Origin: Elstera cyanobacteriorum
Lineage (GTDB): Bacteria; Pseudomonadota; Alphaproteobacteria; Elsterales; Elsteraceae
Direction: 5' to 3'
Length of the DNA: 64,000 nt
NCBI RefSeq assembly: GCF_002251735.1
Contig: NZ_NOXS01000033.1
Location: 461,846-525,845 of the forward strand
A program made the translations under genes and the position numbers. Below, one piece after another: positions 17,465 through 26,251 of the stretch. Every line of letters begins with the position of its first letter. Position 1 is the stretch's first letter. A model generated the notes under the pieces. It was not told the DNA's origin and did no database searches. It worked only from the letters and a program-made list of their open reading frames with translations.

Positions 17465-18310
17465 ATGTCATCCGACGAAGAAAGCGTCGCCGCGCGGCTT
17501 TTTGTCTCCGACCCGCTAACGGTCGGGGCCGAAATCACCTTCGACGCCGACCAGACCCATTATCTGCGCGCGGTGCTGCGCCTCGGCCCCGGCGACGCGC
17601 TGGCGCTGGTTAATGGCCGCGATGGCGAGGCGCGGGCCGTGATCCAGGCGTTAGAAAAGCGCTCGGGCCGCGCCCGTATCGCGGCGATCACCCGGCCCTT
17701 CGCGCCGGAACCCGATCTCTGGCTGCTGTTTGCGCCGATCAAGCGCGCGCGGCTCGATACGATCATCGAAAAAGCCACCGAACTGGGCGCCAGCCGCCTG
17801 CTGCCGACGGTGACCCGCCGCAGCAATATGGGCCGGGTCAGTCTGGAGCGGATGGCGGCGATTGCCCGCGAGGCCACCGAGCAGTGCGAACGCCTGACCC
17901 TGCCAGAGATTGAGGAGGCGGCACCGCTGGCCAAACGCCTCGCCGCCTGGCCCGACGACCGGCTGCTAATCGTGGCGGACGAAGGCGGGGAGGCGCCGGA
18001 CGCCCTAACCGCCCTGGCACCCTTACCCGAGGGTCAGAAACTGGCGCTGCTCATCGGTCCTGAAGGCGGCTTTGATCCGGCGGAGCGGGACCAGTTGAAG
18101 GCGCTTGCAATCGCGCCGCTTCCTCGGCATGGTGGCGCGGAAGTTAACGCTGTTAGTCTGACCGCTGTAGAGCGTTTCGTTCTGCGGGTCAGCCTGGGGC
18201 CGCGCATTTTGCGGGCCGATACGGCGGCGGTCGCCCTGTTAGCGCTGGTGCAGGCGCAGGGCGGCGATTGGCGTAACCTGGGGCCGCGCGGCAGCGAACT
18301 GGCTTCTTAG
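17465..18310 (+). CDS. rsmE: 16S rRNA (uracil-1498-N3)-methyltransferase, with an internal insert
   Basis: A 281-residue SPOUT methyltransferase that makes m3U1498 in 16S rRNA. The N-terminal PUA-like part has DADQTHYLRAVLRLGPGDALAL. The knot carries GPEGG at residues 198-202 and SLGPRILRADTA at 243-254. Between these two motifs the family normally has about 18 residues, but here there are about 40. The extra ~22 residues (about 217-238, bases 18113-18178) use T-ending codons unlike the rest of the gene and look like an in-frame insertion. The ATG at 17465 is where homology begins. It is followed by gshA. Confidence 0.93.
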   Translation: MSSDEESVAARLFVSDPLTVGAEITFDADQTHYLRAVLRLGPGDALALVNGRDGEARAVIQALEKRSGRARIAAITRPFAPEPDLWLLFAPIKRARLDTIIEKATELGASRLLPTVTRRSNMGRVSLERMAAIAREATEQCERLTLPEIEEAAPLAKRLAAWPDDRLLIVADEGGEAPDALTALAPLPEGQKLALLIGPEGGFDPAERDQLKALAIAPLPRHGGAEVNAVSLTAVERFVLRVSLGPRILRADTAAVALLALVQAQGGDWRNLGPRGSELAS

Positions 18311-18358
18311 AAAAAGGCGGCATCGGCCATAGGGCGGTGCGCAGAAACGAGGGGATCG

Positions 18359-19726
18359 ATGGCGGGCACTCCTTCCGGCTTGGGCGAAATCATCACCGAT
18401 AAGCGCCAATTGGTCGCCTATCTCGACAGCGGCTCGAAGCCCGCCGACCAATGGTCCATCGGCACCGAGCACGAGAAATTCGTTTTCCACCGCGACACAT
18501 TCCGCGCCCCCGGCTATGACGGGCCGAGTGGTATTCGCGCGCTGCTGGAAAGCTTGGCGGCGGACTATGGCTGGACCCCCGTTTACGAAGGCGATCACCC
18601 GATTGCCCTAACGCGCGGTAAAGCCTCCGTCAGCCTGGAGCCGGGCGGGCAGTTTGAACTCTCCGGCGCGCCGCTCGCCGATCTGCATCAGACCGAAGCG
18701 GAACTGCTGGGCCATTTGCAGGAAGTGACGGCGGTGGGCGACAAGCTCGGCCTCGGCTTCCTCGGCGCGGGGTTCAATCCCCTGTGGGCGCGGGCGGATA
18801 TTCCGTGGATGCCCAAGGGCCGCTACGCGATTATGAAATCCTATATGCCGAAGGTCGGCAGCCTTGGGCTTGATATGATGATCCGCACCTGCACGGTGCA
18901 GGTGAACCTCGATTACGGTTCCGAAGCCGATATGGTGAAGAAGTTCCGCGTGTCGCTGGCCTTGCAGCCGGTGGCGACGGCGCTTTTTGCCGCCTCGCCC
19001 TTCACGGAAGGCCGCCCGAACGGTTTCCAGAGCTTCCGCAGCCATATTTGGACCGATACCGACCCTGACCGCTGCGGTATTCTGCCGTTTGTATTCGAAG
19101 ACGGCATGGGGTTCGAGCGCTACGTCGATTATATGCTCGATGTGCCGATGTATTTCGTCTACCGCGACGGCCAGTATATCGACGCCTCGGGCCAGAGTTT
19201 CCGCGATTTTATCGACGGCAAACTGCCCGCCTATCCGGGCCAGCGGGCGCATTTGGGCGATTTCATCGACCATCTCTCCACCGTCTTCCCAGAAGTGCGG
19301 CTGAAGAAATTCCTCGAAATGCGCGGCGCCGACGCTGGCCCGGCCAAGCGGATGTTAGGGCTGCCCGCGCTGTGGGTCGGTCTACTCTATGACACCACGG
19401 CGCTCGATGCTGCCTGGGATCTGGTCAAAGACTGGACGCCGGACGATCACGCCGCCCTGCGCACCACCGTCCCGGCGCGTGGCCTTGCGACGCCGTTCCA
19501 AGGGAAAACCGTCCGCGACCTCGCCCTAACCATGCTGACCATAGCCCGCGATGGCTTGCGCAACCGCCGCCGCTTCAACGCCAAGGGTGAGGACGAAACC
19601 TTCGCGCTCGATCCGCTGTTCGCCGTGGCAGGCAGTGGCCGGTCCTATGCTGATGATCTGCTGGATGCGTTCCACGGCCCCTGGCAGGGCGATGTGCGGA
19701 AGATTTACGCGGAAAGGGCATTTTAG
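18359..19726 (+). CDS. gshA: Glutamate--cysteine ligase (plant/alphaproteobacterial type)
   Basis: A 455-residue enzyme for the first, ATP-dependent step of glutathione synthesis. Characteristic segments include WSIGTEHEKFVF, SVSLEPGGQFELSGAPL, GRYAIMKSYMPKVG, MIRTCTVQVNLDYGSEADMVKKFRVSLALQP and FRSHIWTDTDPDR. These belong to the plant-like GCS class shared by alphaproteobacteria rather than the E. coli GshA class. It follows rsmE by 48 bp on the same strand, a common arrangement in this lineage. GCS2-type relatives exist, but the match to the plant-type enzyme is strong. Confidence 0.95.
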   Translation: MAGTPSGLGEIITDKRQLVAYLDSGSKPADQWSIGTEHEKFVFHRDTFRAPGYDGPSGIRALLESLAADYGWTPVYEGDHPIALTRGKASVSLEPGGQFELSGAPLADLHQTEAELLGHLQEVTAVGDKLGLGFLGAGFNPLWARADIPWMPKGRYAIMKSYMPKVGSLGLDMMIRTCTVQVNLDYGSEADMVKKFRVSLALQPVATALFAASPFTEGRPNGFQSFRSHIWTDTDPDRCGILPFVFEDGMGFERYVDYMLDVPMYFVYRDGQYIDASGQSFRDFIDGKLPAYPGQRAHLGDFIDHLSTVFPEVRLKKFLEMRGADAGPAKRMLGLPALWVGLLYDTTALDAAWDLVKDWTPDDHAALRTTVPARGLATPFQGKTVRDLALTMLTIARDGLRNRRRFNAKGEDETFALDPLFAVAGSGRSYADDLLDAFHGPWQGDVRKIYAERAF

Positions 19727-19798
19727 CGTCAGGACATGATTTTAATGCGCGTAAAATAAGCCTAAATGACAACCTATTGGATGATCGGGTAAGCTGGA

Positions 19799-19819
19799 CC
19801 GACAGAGATTCTTTGTCGG
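19799..19819 (+). promoter_or_regulatory. Hairpin in the leader of the solute-binding protein gene
   Basis: CCGACA and TGTCGG form a 6-bp stem around a 9-base loop, ending one base before the GGAGAGAGA Shine-Dalgarno stretch of the gene at 19828. If formed in the mRNA it would lie directly against the ribosome binding site and could modulate translation; it may also be a protein-binding palindrome. Confidence 0.4.
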
Positions 19820-19827
19820 AGAGAGAA

Positions 19828-20553
19828 ATGCCTAAAACGTCTGCTATTTGCCTAACGATCTTAGCGTGCTTAATCAGTGTTCCCACGATTGCAGCAAATA
19901 TTGTTACACTTAACACTACGCCTTGGGCGATTGCGAAGGAGCAAGAAACCGGGGGGGTTATCGCCGACTTTGCGCGCGAGATTAGCCAACGCACTGGGAT
20001 TGCTTTTTCTCCCCGTGGGCTTCCTGCGTCACGGCTCGTGCAGATGATCAATGAAGGGGAAGCGGATGTCGCGCTGCTGAATGCCGTAACCCCGATGGAA
20101 GCCGAAACGCTTGGCCCCGTTTTTGTGATCCCTGTCGTGGCGGTTGCACGCCCGGGCGTGACGCTGAAGCAGTATGAGGATCTTAAATCGTTGCGGCTGG
20201 GGGTGGTGACTGGACTGAACCTCGGCACCCCCATCGACACCGACACAAGCTTAAACAAATCAGCCGAACCGAATTATGATCAGATTATCCGCAAGATGGA
20301 GGCCGGGCGGCTCGACGTCACCTATGGTGTGGCGGTTTCGGTGCGCGCGAGTGCGGGCAGTATCGGCTTGGCTCACGTTCTGGGCGATGCGATCCCCCTT
20401 CAGACCGTTACAATTGCCCTGCGCGCCGGTCTGAAAAGTACCTCTGCCGATCAGCGGGCAGCCCTTGGCAAGGCGCTAACGGCCATGCGGGACGATGGGA
20501 CAATCGACCAGCTTCGGAATAAATATTTCAATGCCGATTGGAGTTTAAAATAA
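19828..20553 (+). CDS. Orphan periplasmic solute-binding protein (SBP family 3-like)
   Basis: A 241-residue exported protein with a signal peptide (SAICLTILACLISVPTIAA). The body resembles family 3 amino-acid-type binding proteins: FAREISQRTGIAFSPRGLPASRLVQMINEGEADVAL, SLRLGVVTGLN, RKMEAGRLDVTYG and ALGKALTAMRDDGTIDQLRNKYF. The last segment is the typical C-terminal SBP_bac_3 signature. No permease or ATPase is adjacent, so it may be a sensor partner or use a transporter elsewhere. Its GC content is clearly lower than its neighbours (about 40% in bases 19861-19920), suggesting recent acquisition. ATG 19828 follows GGAGAGAGA. Confidence 0.82.
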   Translation: MPKTSAICLTILACLISVPTIAANIVTLNTTPWAIAKEQETGGVIADFAREISQRTGIAFSPRGLPASRLVQMINEGEADVALLNAVTPMEAETLGPVFVIPVVAVARPGVTLKQYEDLKSLRLGVVTGLNLGTPIDTDTSLNKSAEPNYDQIIRKMEAGRLDVTYGVAVSVRASAGSIGLAHVLGDAIPLQTVTIALRAGLKSTSADQRAALGKALTAMRDDGTIDQLRNKYFNADWSLK

Positions 20554-20599
20554 CGCCATCGTCTGACCCGCGAGGGTAGGTACTGGCAGAGTGGGTGTT

Positions 20600-21199
20600 C
20601 TAAGGAGCGGGAAAGAGCCGCGCCAGACCGGCGACCGCCCATTCTGCTGCGTCCCGGCGTTCCGCCTGTGACGGGCGTGCCTCGGGGGCGCGGTGCAGGG
20701 CGGCGATTTGGCGGTCGCCGATCAGCAACCCATAAAATGCCTGATAGACCGGGCGGACATCGCTAAACCCGATACCGCCCGCCGCGCGCCAACGCGCGAG
20801 CAGGTCTAAAATGAGGGGGGCGGATCGGTTGCGACCGTGCGCCAGCAGGAGGGCACTCCAGCGCCCGCTCGGATCACCGAGGGCGGCGCGGTTGATGGCA
20901 AGCCCAGTGTCTGAGGTCAGCAAATCCAGAAGCCGTTCGCCAACCCTGACCAATTGCGCGGCCGGGTCACCGCCCGACAGCCCCTCGGTTAGCGCGGCAT
21001 TCAGCGCCTCTGCCTGACGGTCGATGACGGCCGCGATCAGGGCATCCCTATCCGCAAAAAGATCATAGAGCGTTTCCTTGGAACAGCGTGCCGCCTTTGC
21101 AAGGGCATTGGTGGTCAGAGCCGCGAGGCCGCCGCTGCGCAAGATGGCTTCGGCGTGGGTCAGAATCTGATTGCGGCGGTTCGGGTCGGGGGTGGGCAT
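20600..21199 (-). CDS. TetR family transcriptional regulator (divergent from DUF1772 gene)
   Basis: A 199-residue TetR-type regulator. The helix-turn-helix is RSGGLAALTTNALAKAARCSKETLYDLFADRDALIAAVIDRQAEALN. The C-terminal part resembles the AefR-like group (LLDLLTSDTGLAINRAALGD, RPVYQAFYGLLIGDRQIAALH), often seen with efflux or membrane-stress genes. ATG 21199 is preferred; a TTG at 21211 would add four residues. The intergenic region to the divergent DUF1772 gene contains a large, nearly perfect inverted repeat, the probable operator. Confidence 0.92.
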   Translation of the reverse strand: MPTPDPNRRNQILTHAEAILRSGGLAALTTNALAKAARCSKETLYDLFADRDALIAAVIDRQAEALNAALTEGLSGGDPAAQLVRVGERLLDLLTSDTGLAINRAALGDPSGRWSALLLAHGRNRSAPLILDLLARWRAAGGIGFSDVRPVYQAFYGLLIGDRQIAALHRAPEARPSQAERRDAAEWAVAGLARLFPAP

Positions 21200-21214
21200 A
21201 GGGCTTTCCAAACT

Positions 21215-21256
21215 GCGTACTGCATGGTACTAAACTCTTCGTACCGTGCAGTACGC
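21215..21256. promoter_or_regulatory. Twin palindromic operator between TetR and DUF1772 genes
   Basis: Two 16-bp arms, GCGTACTGCATGGTAC (21215-21230) and GTACCGTGCAGTACGC (21241-21256), are inverted copies with one mismatch, separated by 10 bp. Each arm is itself an imperfect palindrome of GTAC...GTAC form. The arrangement fits two TetR dimers covering both divergent promoters. Confidence 0.75.
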
Positions 21257-21278
21257 AAGTTTTCTAACGGAGACGCCG

Positions 21279-21821
21279 ATGGCCTTTTTCTTTCTGTACG
21301 CGGCGGCGCTGGGCAGTCTGGTTTTAACCGGTCTGATTGCGGGGTTTTTCTACGCCTATGCCTGTTCCGTCATGGTTGGCTTTGCCATCCTCGATCCCCG
21401 TACCGCGATAGCGGCAATGCAGGCGATCAATGCGACGGTGCGAAATATCTACTTTGCCCCTGCCTTCTTCGGGCCGCCGCTGATCTTAGCGATCACCACG
21501 GTCTTGGCCATGCGGGTAGGGGCGCGCCGCGCCGCGATCTGGTTCGGGACGGCGTCGGGGGTCTATCTTCTTGGCGGTTTGCTGCTGACGATGCGGATCA
21601 ATGTGCCGATGAACGAGGCGCTGGCCGTTACCACCATCCCACAGGATCCGGCGGAAGCCCTGAGGCTTTGGGCTGACTATGCAGGCCCCTGGCAATTCTG
21701 GAATTTCGTCCGCACGGTCGTTAGCACCCTTGCCTTGGTTTTGACGGGCCTTGGGCTTCTGGCTGTGCAGGGCGCCCTGCGGCCCAGCGCGGGCTATTCG
21801 GTTGCGGGGCGGGCACGCTGA
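21279..21821 (+). CDS. DUF1772 (anthrone oxygenase-like) membrane protein
   Basis: A 180-residue membrane protein with about four hydrophobic helices ([104 protein letters not shown]). The conserved INVPMNEAL-like asparagine motif is typical of DUF1772, a family that includes fungal anthrone oxygenases. The start at ATG 21279 follows CGGAG. Expression is very likely under the divergent TetR repressor. The native substrate is unknown. Confidence 0.87.
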   Translation: MAFFFLYAAALGSLVLTGLIAGFFYAYACSVMVGFAILDPRTAIAAMQAINATVRNIYFAPAFFGPPLILAITTVLAMRVGARRAAIWFGTASGVYLLGGLLLTMRINVPMNEALAVTTIPQDPAEALRLWADYAGPWQFWNFVRTVVSTLALVLTGLGLLAVQGALRPSAGYSVAGRAR

Positions 21822-21858
21822 CAGTATGGTGCGCCCCTGGTATTTAGGGGCAATGGGC

Positions 21859-23664
21859 ATGACGACCGCGTTAGAGCTGATCCGTAATTTTTCCATCATC
21901 GCGCATATCGACCACGGCAAATCGACGCTGGCGGATCGCTTGATCCAGGCCTGCGGCGGCCTGTCGGACCGCGAGATGAAGGAACAGGTGCTCGATTCGA
22001 TGGATATCGAGCGCGAACGCGGTATCACCATCAAGGCGCAGACCGTGCGCCTGCAATATAAAGCCTCGGACGGCGTGACCTATACGCTGAACCTGATGGA
22101 TACGCCGGGCCATGTGGACTTCGCCTATGAAGTCAGCCGCAGCCTCGCCGCCTGCGAAGGTTCGCTGCTGGTGGTCGATGCCAGTCAGGGCGTCGAAGCC
22201 CAGACCTTGGCCAACGTTTATCAGGCTTTGGATGCCCATCACGAAATCGTGCCGGTCCTCAATAAGATCGACCTGCCCGCCGCCGAACCGGAGCGGATCA
22301 AGACGCAGATCGAAGATGTGATCGGCATTGATGCGTCCGACGCCGTGATGATTTCGGCGAAAACCGGCCTTGGCATCGGTGATGTGCTGGAAGCGCTGGT
22401 CAAGCGCCTGCCGCCGCCGACCGGCGACGAAACCGCGCCGCTGAAGGCGCTGCTGATCGATAGCTGGTATGATGCCTATCTCGGCGTCGTCATTTTGGTG
22501 CGCGTGCGCGACGGGATTCTGAAGACCGGCGCCAAGATTAAGCTGATGTCCACCGGCGCCGTCTATCAGGTGGACCGGGTCGGCGCCTTCACCCCGAAGG
22601 CGACGACGATTGGCGAGCTGGGGCCGGGCGAAGTTGGCTTCATCACGGCGGGCATCAAGGCGGTGGCCGATTGCGCCGTGGGCGATACGATCACTGAAGA
22701 AAAGCGCCCGGCGGCGGCCCCCTTGGCGGGGTTCAAACCCTCTGTGCCGGTGGTGTTCTGCGGTCTTTTCCCGGCGGATGCGGCGGAGTTCGAGCATTTG
22801 CGCGAAAGCCTGCAAAAGCTGCGGTTGAACGATGCCAGCTTCCAGTTCGAAGCCGAAAGCTCCGCCGCGCTGGGGTTCGGCTTCCGCTGCGGCTTCTTGG
22901 GGCTGCTGCACCTTGAAATCATCCAGGAACGGCTGGAGCGCGAGTTCAACCTCGATCTCGTCACCACCGCCCCCTCGGTGGTCTATAAGGTCGTCCTCAC
23001 CAATGGTGAGGAAATGGAGCTGCATAACCCCGCCGATATGCCGGACGTAGTGCGGATCGAAGAAATCCAGGAACCCTGGATCAAAGCGACAATCATGGTG
23101 CCGGACGAGCATCTTGGCGCGATTCTGGCACTCTGCCAGGAACGGCGCGGTATTCAGATCGATCTGACCTATGCCGGGAACCGGGCTATGGCGGTCTATC
23201 GCCTGCCGCTCAACGAAGTCGTCTTCGATTTCTATGACCGGCTAAAATCGGTCAGCCGGGGCTACGCCAGCTTCGATTATGCGCTCGATGGGTATGAGCC
23301 GGGCGATCTCGTGCTGCTGAACATTCTGGTGAACGCCGAACCGGTGGATGCGCTGGCGCTGATCGTTCACCGCAGCCAGGCCGACCGGCGCGGGCGGGCT
23401 TTGTGCGAAAAGCTGAAAGACCTGATCCCGCCGCAAATGTTCCAGATCGCCATTCAGGCCGCCATCGGCGGGCGCATCATCGCGCGCGAAACCGTGCGGG
23501 CGATGCGTAAGGACGTTCTGTCCAAATGCTACGGCGGCGATATTTCCCGTAAGCGCAAACTGCTGGAAAAGCAGAAGGAAGGGAAAAAGCGCATGCGGCA
23601 GTTCGGCAAGGTCGAAATTCCGCAAAGCGCCTTCCTCGCCGCGCTCAAGACCGGGCCGGAATAA
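21859..23664 (+). CDS. lepA: Elongation factor 4 (LepA), ribosomal back-translocase GTPase
   Basis: A 601-residue translational GTPase. G1 AHIDHGKST is at residues 15-23, with [13 protein letters not shown] (switch region), DTPGHVDF (G3) and NKIDLP (G4). The C-terminal half contains the LepA-specific segments [37 protein letters not shown] and [32 protein letters not shown]. LepA acts on stalled or mistranslocated ribosomes. ATG 21859 is chosen because AGGGG lies 8 bases upstream and the protein then has the usual length; an ATG two codons earlier is too close to it. A rho-independent terminator follows. Confidence 0.97.
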   Translation: MTTALELIRNFSIIAHIDHGKSTLADRLIQACGGLSDREMKEQVLDSMDIERERGITIKAQTVRLQYKASDGVTYTLNLMDTPGHVDFAYEVSRSLAACEGSLLVVDASQGVEAQTLANVYQALDAHHEIVPVLNKIDLPAAEPERIKTQIEDVIGIDASDAVMISAKTGLGIGDVLEALVKRLPPPTGDETAPLKALLIDSWYDAYLGVVILVRVRDGILKTGAKIKLMSTGAVYQVDRVGAFTPKATTIGELGPGEVGFITAGIKAVADCAVGDTITEEKRPAAAPLAGFKPSVPVVFCGLFPADAAEFEHLRESLQKLRLNDASFQFEAESSAALGFGFRCGFLGLLHLEIIQERLEREFNLDLVTTAPSVVYKVVLTNGEEMELHNPADMPDVVRIEEIQEPWIKATIMVPDEHLGAILALCQERRGIQIDLTYAGNRAMAVYRLPLNEVVFDFYDRLKSVSRGYASFDYALDGYEPGDLVLLNILVNAEPVDALALIVHRSQADRRGRALCEKLKDLIPPQMFQIAIQAAIGGRIIARETVRAMRKDVLSKCYGGDISRKRKLLEKQKEGKKRMRQFGKVEIPQSAFLAALKTGPE

Positions 23665-23685
23665 GCGCAAGGTCAGACTGTTCGC

Positions 23686-23727
23686 AGACCGTCTTCGCGG
23701 GCACCCGGGAAGACGGTCTTGCTTTTT
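23686..23727 (+). terminator. Rho-independent terminator after lepA
   Basis: The perfect 11-bp stem AGACCGTCTTC (23686-23696) and GAAGACGGTCT (23709-23719) with a 12-base loop is followed by GC and five T residues (23723-23727). It starts about 20 bp after the lepA stop and ends 27 bp before the epmA start. Confidence 0.85.
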
Positions 23728-23754
23728 GGGCCGGTCTTCGGCCAAGCATGGGCC

Positions 23755-24816
23755 ATGACGACTTCCGCCCCTGCCGCCGCGCCCTGGTGGCGCCCTGATC
23801 GCTTTGCCCGCAAGCGCCCGTTTCTACACCGCCGCGCCGATGCGCTGCGGGCAACCCGTGCGTTTTTTGACCATGCCGGGTTTCTCGAAGTCGATCCGCC
23901 CGCCTTGCAGGTATCGCCGGGACTAGAGCCGCATTTGCACGCCGTCGGTGCCGATCTGCACCGTCCGACGGGCGAAGGGCTGCGGCGCTATCTCCATACC
24001 TCGCCCGAATTCACCATGAAAAAGCTGCTGGCGGCGGGCGAAACCCAGATTTACGCCCTAGGTCACGTTTGGCGCGACCGCGAAGGGTCTGACACCCATT
24101 CGCCGGAATTCACCATGCTGGAATGGTACCGCGTCGGCGCTGATTACCGCGATTTGATGGCGGATTGCGAAGGGCTTATCCGCCGCGTGACTGGTGGCCA
24201 GCCGTTGCGGCGCGGCGATCAGGTGATCCCCGTCACCGGACCCTTCGAACGGTTGACGGTAGCGGACGCCTTCGCGCGCCATTGCGGAATTGACCTGCTC
24301 GCCTCCGCCCCCGACCCGAAGCAACCGGGTAGCGATGCCGCGTCCGCTCGGTTGCTGGCGGCGGATGCCGACCGGCTGGGCGTGCGCGTTGCCGCCGATG
24401 ACCGTTGGGACGATATCGTCTTCCGCTTAATGTTCGAGTTTATCGAACCGCACTTGGGGCGGCAGCGCCCGACGTTTTTGATCGATTATCCGATCTCGAT
24501 GGCCGCGCTCGCCCGCCCAAAGCCGGAAGACCCGCGCCTCGCCGAACGGTTCGAGCTGTATGCGGCGGGGGTCGAACTCGCCAATGCTTTCGGCGAATTG
24601 ACCGATGCAGCGGAGCAGCGCGCGCGGTTCGAGGCCGATATGGAGTTGAAGCAGGCGCTCTATGGCGAGCGCTACCCGATCGACGAGGATTTTCTCGCGG
24701 CGCTCGCCCACGGTCTGCCCGCGTCGGCGGGGATCGCATTAGGCTTTGACCGGCTGGTGATGCTGGCGGCGGGGGCGGAAAAACTCTCGGATGTTCTATG
24801 GGCGGAGGTTCAGTAA
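23755..24816 (+). CDS. epmA: EF-P--(R)-beta-lysine ligase-like protein (EpmA/PoxA/GenX)
   Basis: A 353-residue stand-alone class II aminoacyl-tRNA-synthetase catalytic core without an anticodon-binding domain, the layout of EpmA. Visible are the early SPGLEPHLHA segment, RYLHTSPEFTMKKLLAAG, motif 2 YALGHVWRDREGSDTHSPEFTMLEWYR, YELANAFGELTDA-like VELANAFGELTDAAEQRARF and motif 3 GIALGFDRLVML. EpmA attaches (R)-beta-lysine to elongation factor P. Neither efp nor the lysine 2,3-aminomutase epmB is in the window. The start lacks a clear Shine-Dalgarno; ATG 23755 is the first ATG after the terminator that fits homology. Its stop overlaps the next start (TAATG). Confidence 0.93.
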   Translation: MTTSAPAAAPWWRPDRFARKRPFLHRRADALRATRAFFDHAGFLEVDPPALQVSPGLEPHLHAVGADLHRPTGEGLRRYLHTSPEFTMKKLLAAGETQIYALGHVWRDREGSDTHSPEFTMLEWYRVGADYRDLMADCEGLIRRVTGGQPLRRGDQVIPVTGPFERLTVADAFARHCGIDLLASAPDPKQPGSDAASARLLAADADRLGVRVAADDRWDDIVFRLMFEFIEPHLGRQRPTFLIDYPISMAALARPKPEDPRLAERFELYAAGVELANAFGELTDAAEQRARFEADMELKQALYGERYPIDEDFLAALAHGLPASAGIALGFDRLVMLAAGAEKLSDVLWAEVQ

Positions 24817-26159
24817 TGCGGCCCGGTAAATCGAACCGTTCGTCCGGCCCCCGCCGTCCGGCGCCGAAAGGCAAGGACCGGCGCGGCGAGCGGGTGCGCG
24901 TCACCATCGACCGGCTGGGCGTGCAGGGCGATGGGTTGGCGCAGGTCGATGGGGTGCCGCTGTTCGTGCTGGGGGCCTTGCCGGGCGAAACGGTCGAGGC
25001 GGTGCTGACGGCGCCGCGCGGCGATGGCTGGGCAGCGCGGACGGAGACCGTGGTTGCAGACGCGAACCCTGACCGCATCGCCCCGATCTGCGGCCTGTTC
25101 GGGCGCTGCGGCGGCTGTAGCCTGCATCACCTGTCCGATACCGCCCAAGCGGCGCTGAAGACCGACCGCATTCGCCGTGCCCTGCAACGCCAGGGGTTCG
25201 AGAGCGTGCCGATGCGCCCGCTGGCAATGAGCCCGCCCGCCAGCCGTCGCCGTGCCAGTTTCGCCGCCCGCCGCACGGTTAAGGGGGTGATCCTCGGGTT
25301 CCACGAGGCGGCCTCCGCCACGATCCTACCGCTGGAGGCCTGCCCGCTGCTGCGCCCGGCGCTCGTCGCGGCCTTGCCGCCGTTGCGCGACGCGCTGGCG
25401 GATATTCTGCCCGCCGGGGGAACGGTCGATCTGGTGATGACCGAAAGCGGCGCGGGTCTCGATGTCGCCCTGATCGGTCTCGCCGCGCCGACTTTGCCCC
25501 AGCGCGAGACGCTGGCCGCCTTGGCCGATAGGCTCGACCTTGCCCGTTTGGCCTGGGCGCTGGATGCGACCAGCCCGGTCGAAAGTCTGGCCGAACGGCG
25601 GGCGCCGTGGCTCCCCCTCGGCGGGGTGCGCGCAATCGTGCCGCCGGGCGGCTTTCTGCAAGCGACGGCTGAAGGCGAAGCGGCGCTGCTAGCGGGCGTG
25701 CGGGCGGCTCTGGCGGGCGTTCCGGCGCGCGCGCCGATCTTCGATCTGTTTGCCGGGCTGGGCACCTTCGCCCTGCCATTGGCGGCGGATGGGTTTCGCG
25801 TGACGGCGGTAGAAGGGTTGGCCGACCCGCTCACCGCCCTCGACCGCGCCGCCCGCCAAGCGATGCTGAGCGTGACCACCCAACAGCGCGACCTGGAGCG
25901 CCGCCCGTTGCTGGCCGCCGAACTCGCGGGCGCGGCGGCGATCGTCATCGACCCGCCGCGCGCCGGGGCCAAGGCGCAAAGCCAGGAACTCGCAGCCTCG
26001 ACCGTGCCGGTAATCGCCGCCGTTTCCTGCAATCCCGATAGTTTTGCCCGCGATGCCGCGCTGCTGGCCGAGGGCGGCTATCGGCTGGATTGGGTGCAGC
26101 CGGTCGATCAATTCCGTTGGTCGCCCCATGTGGAATTGGTGGCGCGCTTTAGCCGCTGA
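24816..26159 (+). CDS. Class I SAM 23S rRNA/tRNA (uracil-5-)-methyltransferase, RlmD/TrmA-like
   Basis: A 447-residue RNA m5U methyltransferase of the RumA/RlmD/TrmA family. The N-terminal TRAM-like region (VRVTIDRLGVQGDGLAQVDGVPLFVLGALPGETVEA) precedes a cysteine cluster C92, C98, C101 (CGLFGRCGGCSLHH), which with a later cysteine should hold a [4Fe-4S] centre. The SAM motif is IFDLFAGLGTFALPLA, then DPPRAGAKAQ, and the catalytic Cys is in VSCNPDSFARDAALL. RlmD modifies 23S U1939; alphaproteobacterial members are often annotated only generically, so the target base is uncertain. GGAGG lies 7 bases before the ATG. Confidence 0.9.
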   Translation: MRPGKSNRSSGPRRPAPKGKDRRGERVRVTIDRLGVQGDGLAQVDGVPLFVLGALPGETVEAVLTAPRGDGWAARTETVVADANPDRIAPICGLFGRCGGCSLHHLSDTAQAALKTDRIRRALQRQGFESVPMRPLAMSPPASRRRASFAARRTVKGVILGFHEAASATILPLEACPLLRPALVAALPPLRDALADILPAGGTVDLVMTESGAGLDVALIGLAAPTLPQRETLAALADRLDLARLAWALDATSPVESLAERRAPWLPLGGVRAIVPPGGFLQATAEGEAALLAGVRAALAGVPARAPIFDLFAGLGTFALPLAADGFRVTAVEGLADPLTALDRAARQAMLSVTTQQRDLERRPLLAAELAGAAAIVIDPPRAGAKAQSQELAASTVPVIAAVSCNPDSFARDAALLAEGGYRLDWVQPVDQFRWSPHVELVARFSR

Positions 26160-26251
26160 CCGCAGAACACCCCCGCCGCCTTGCCGCTTCCGTTTCGCGC
26201 GAAAGCGCTCTAGCGTCTTTTCTCAGAAACAATCGGCGCGGGAGAAACGCA

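Noticed and set aside
21871-23112. 413-codon open frame opposite lepA
   Set aside because: Antisense shadow of a highly conserved GTPase gene; no ribosome binding site and no domain.
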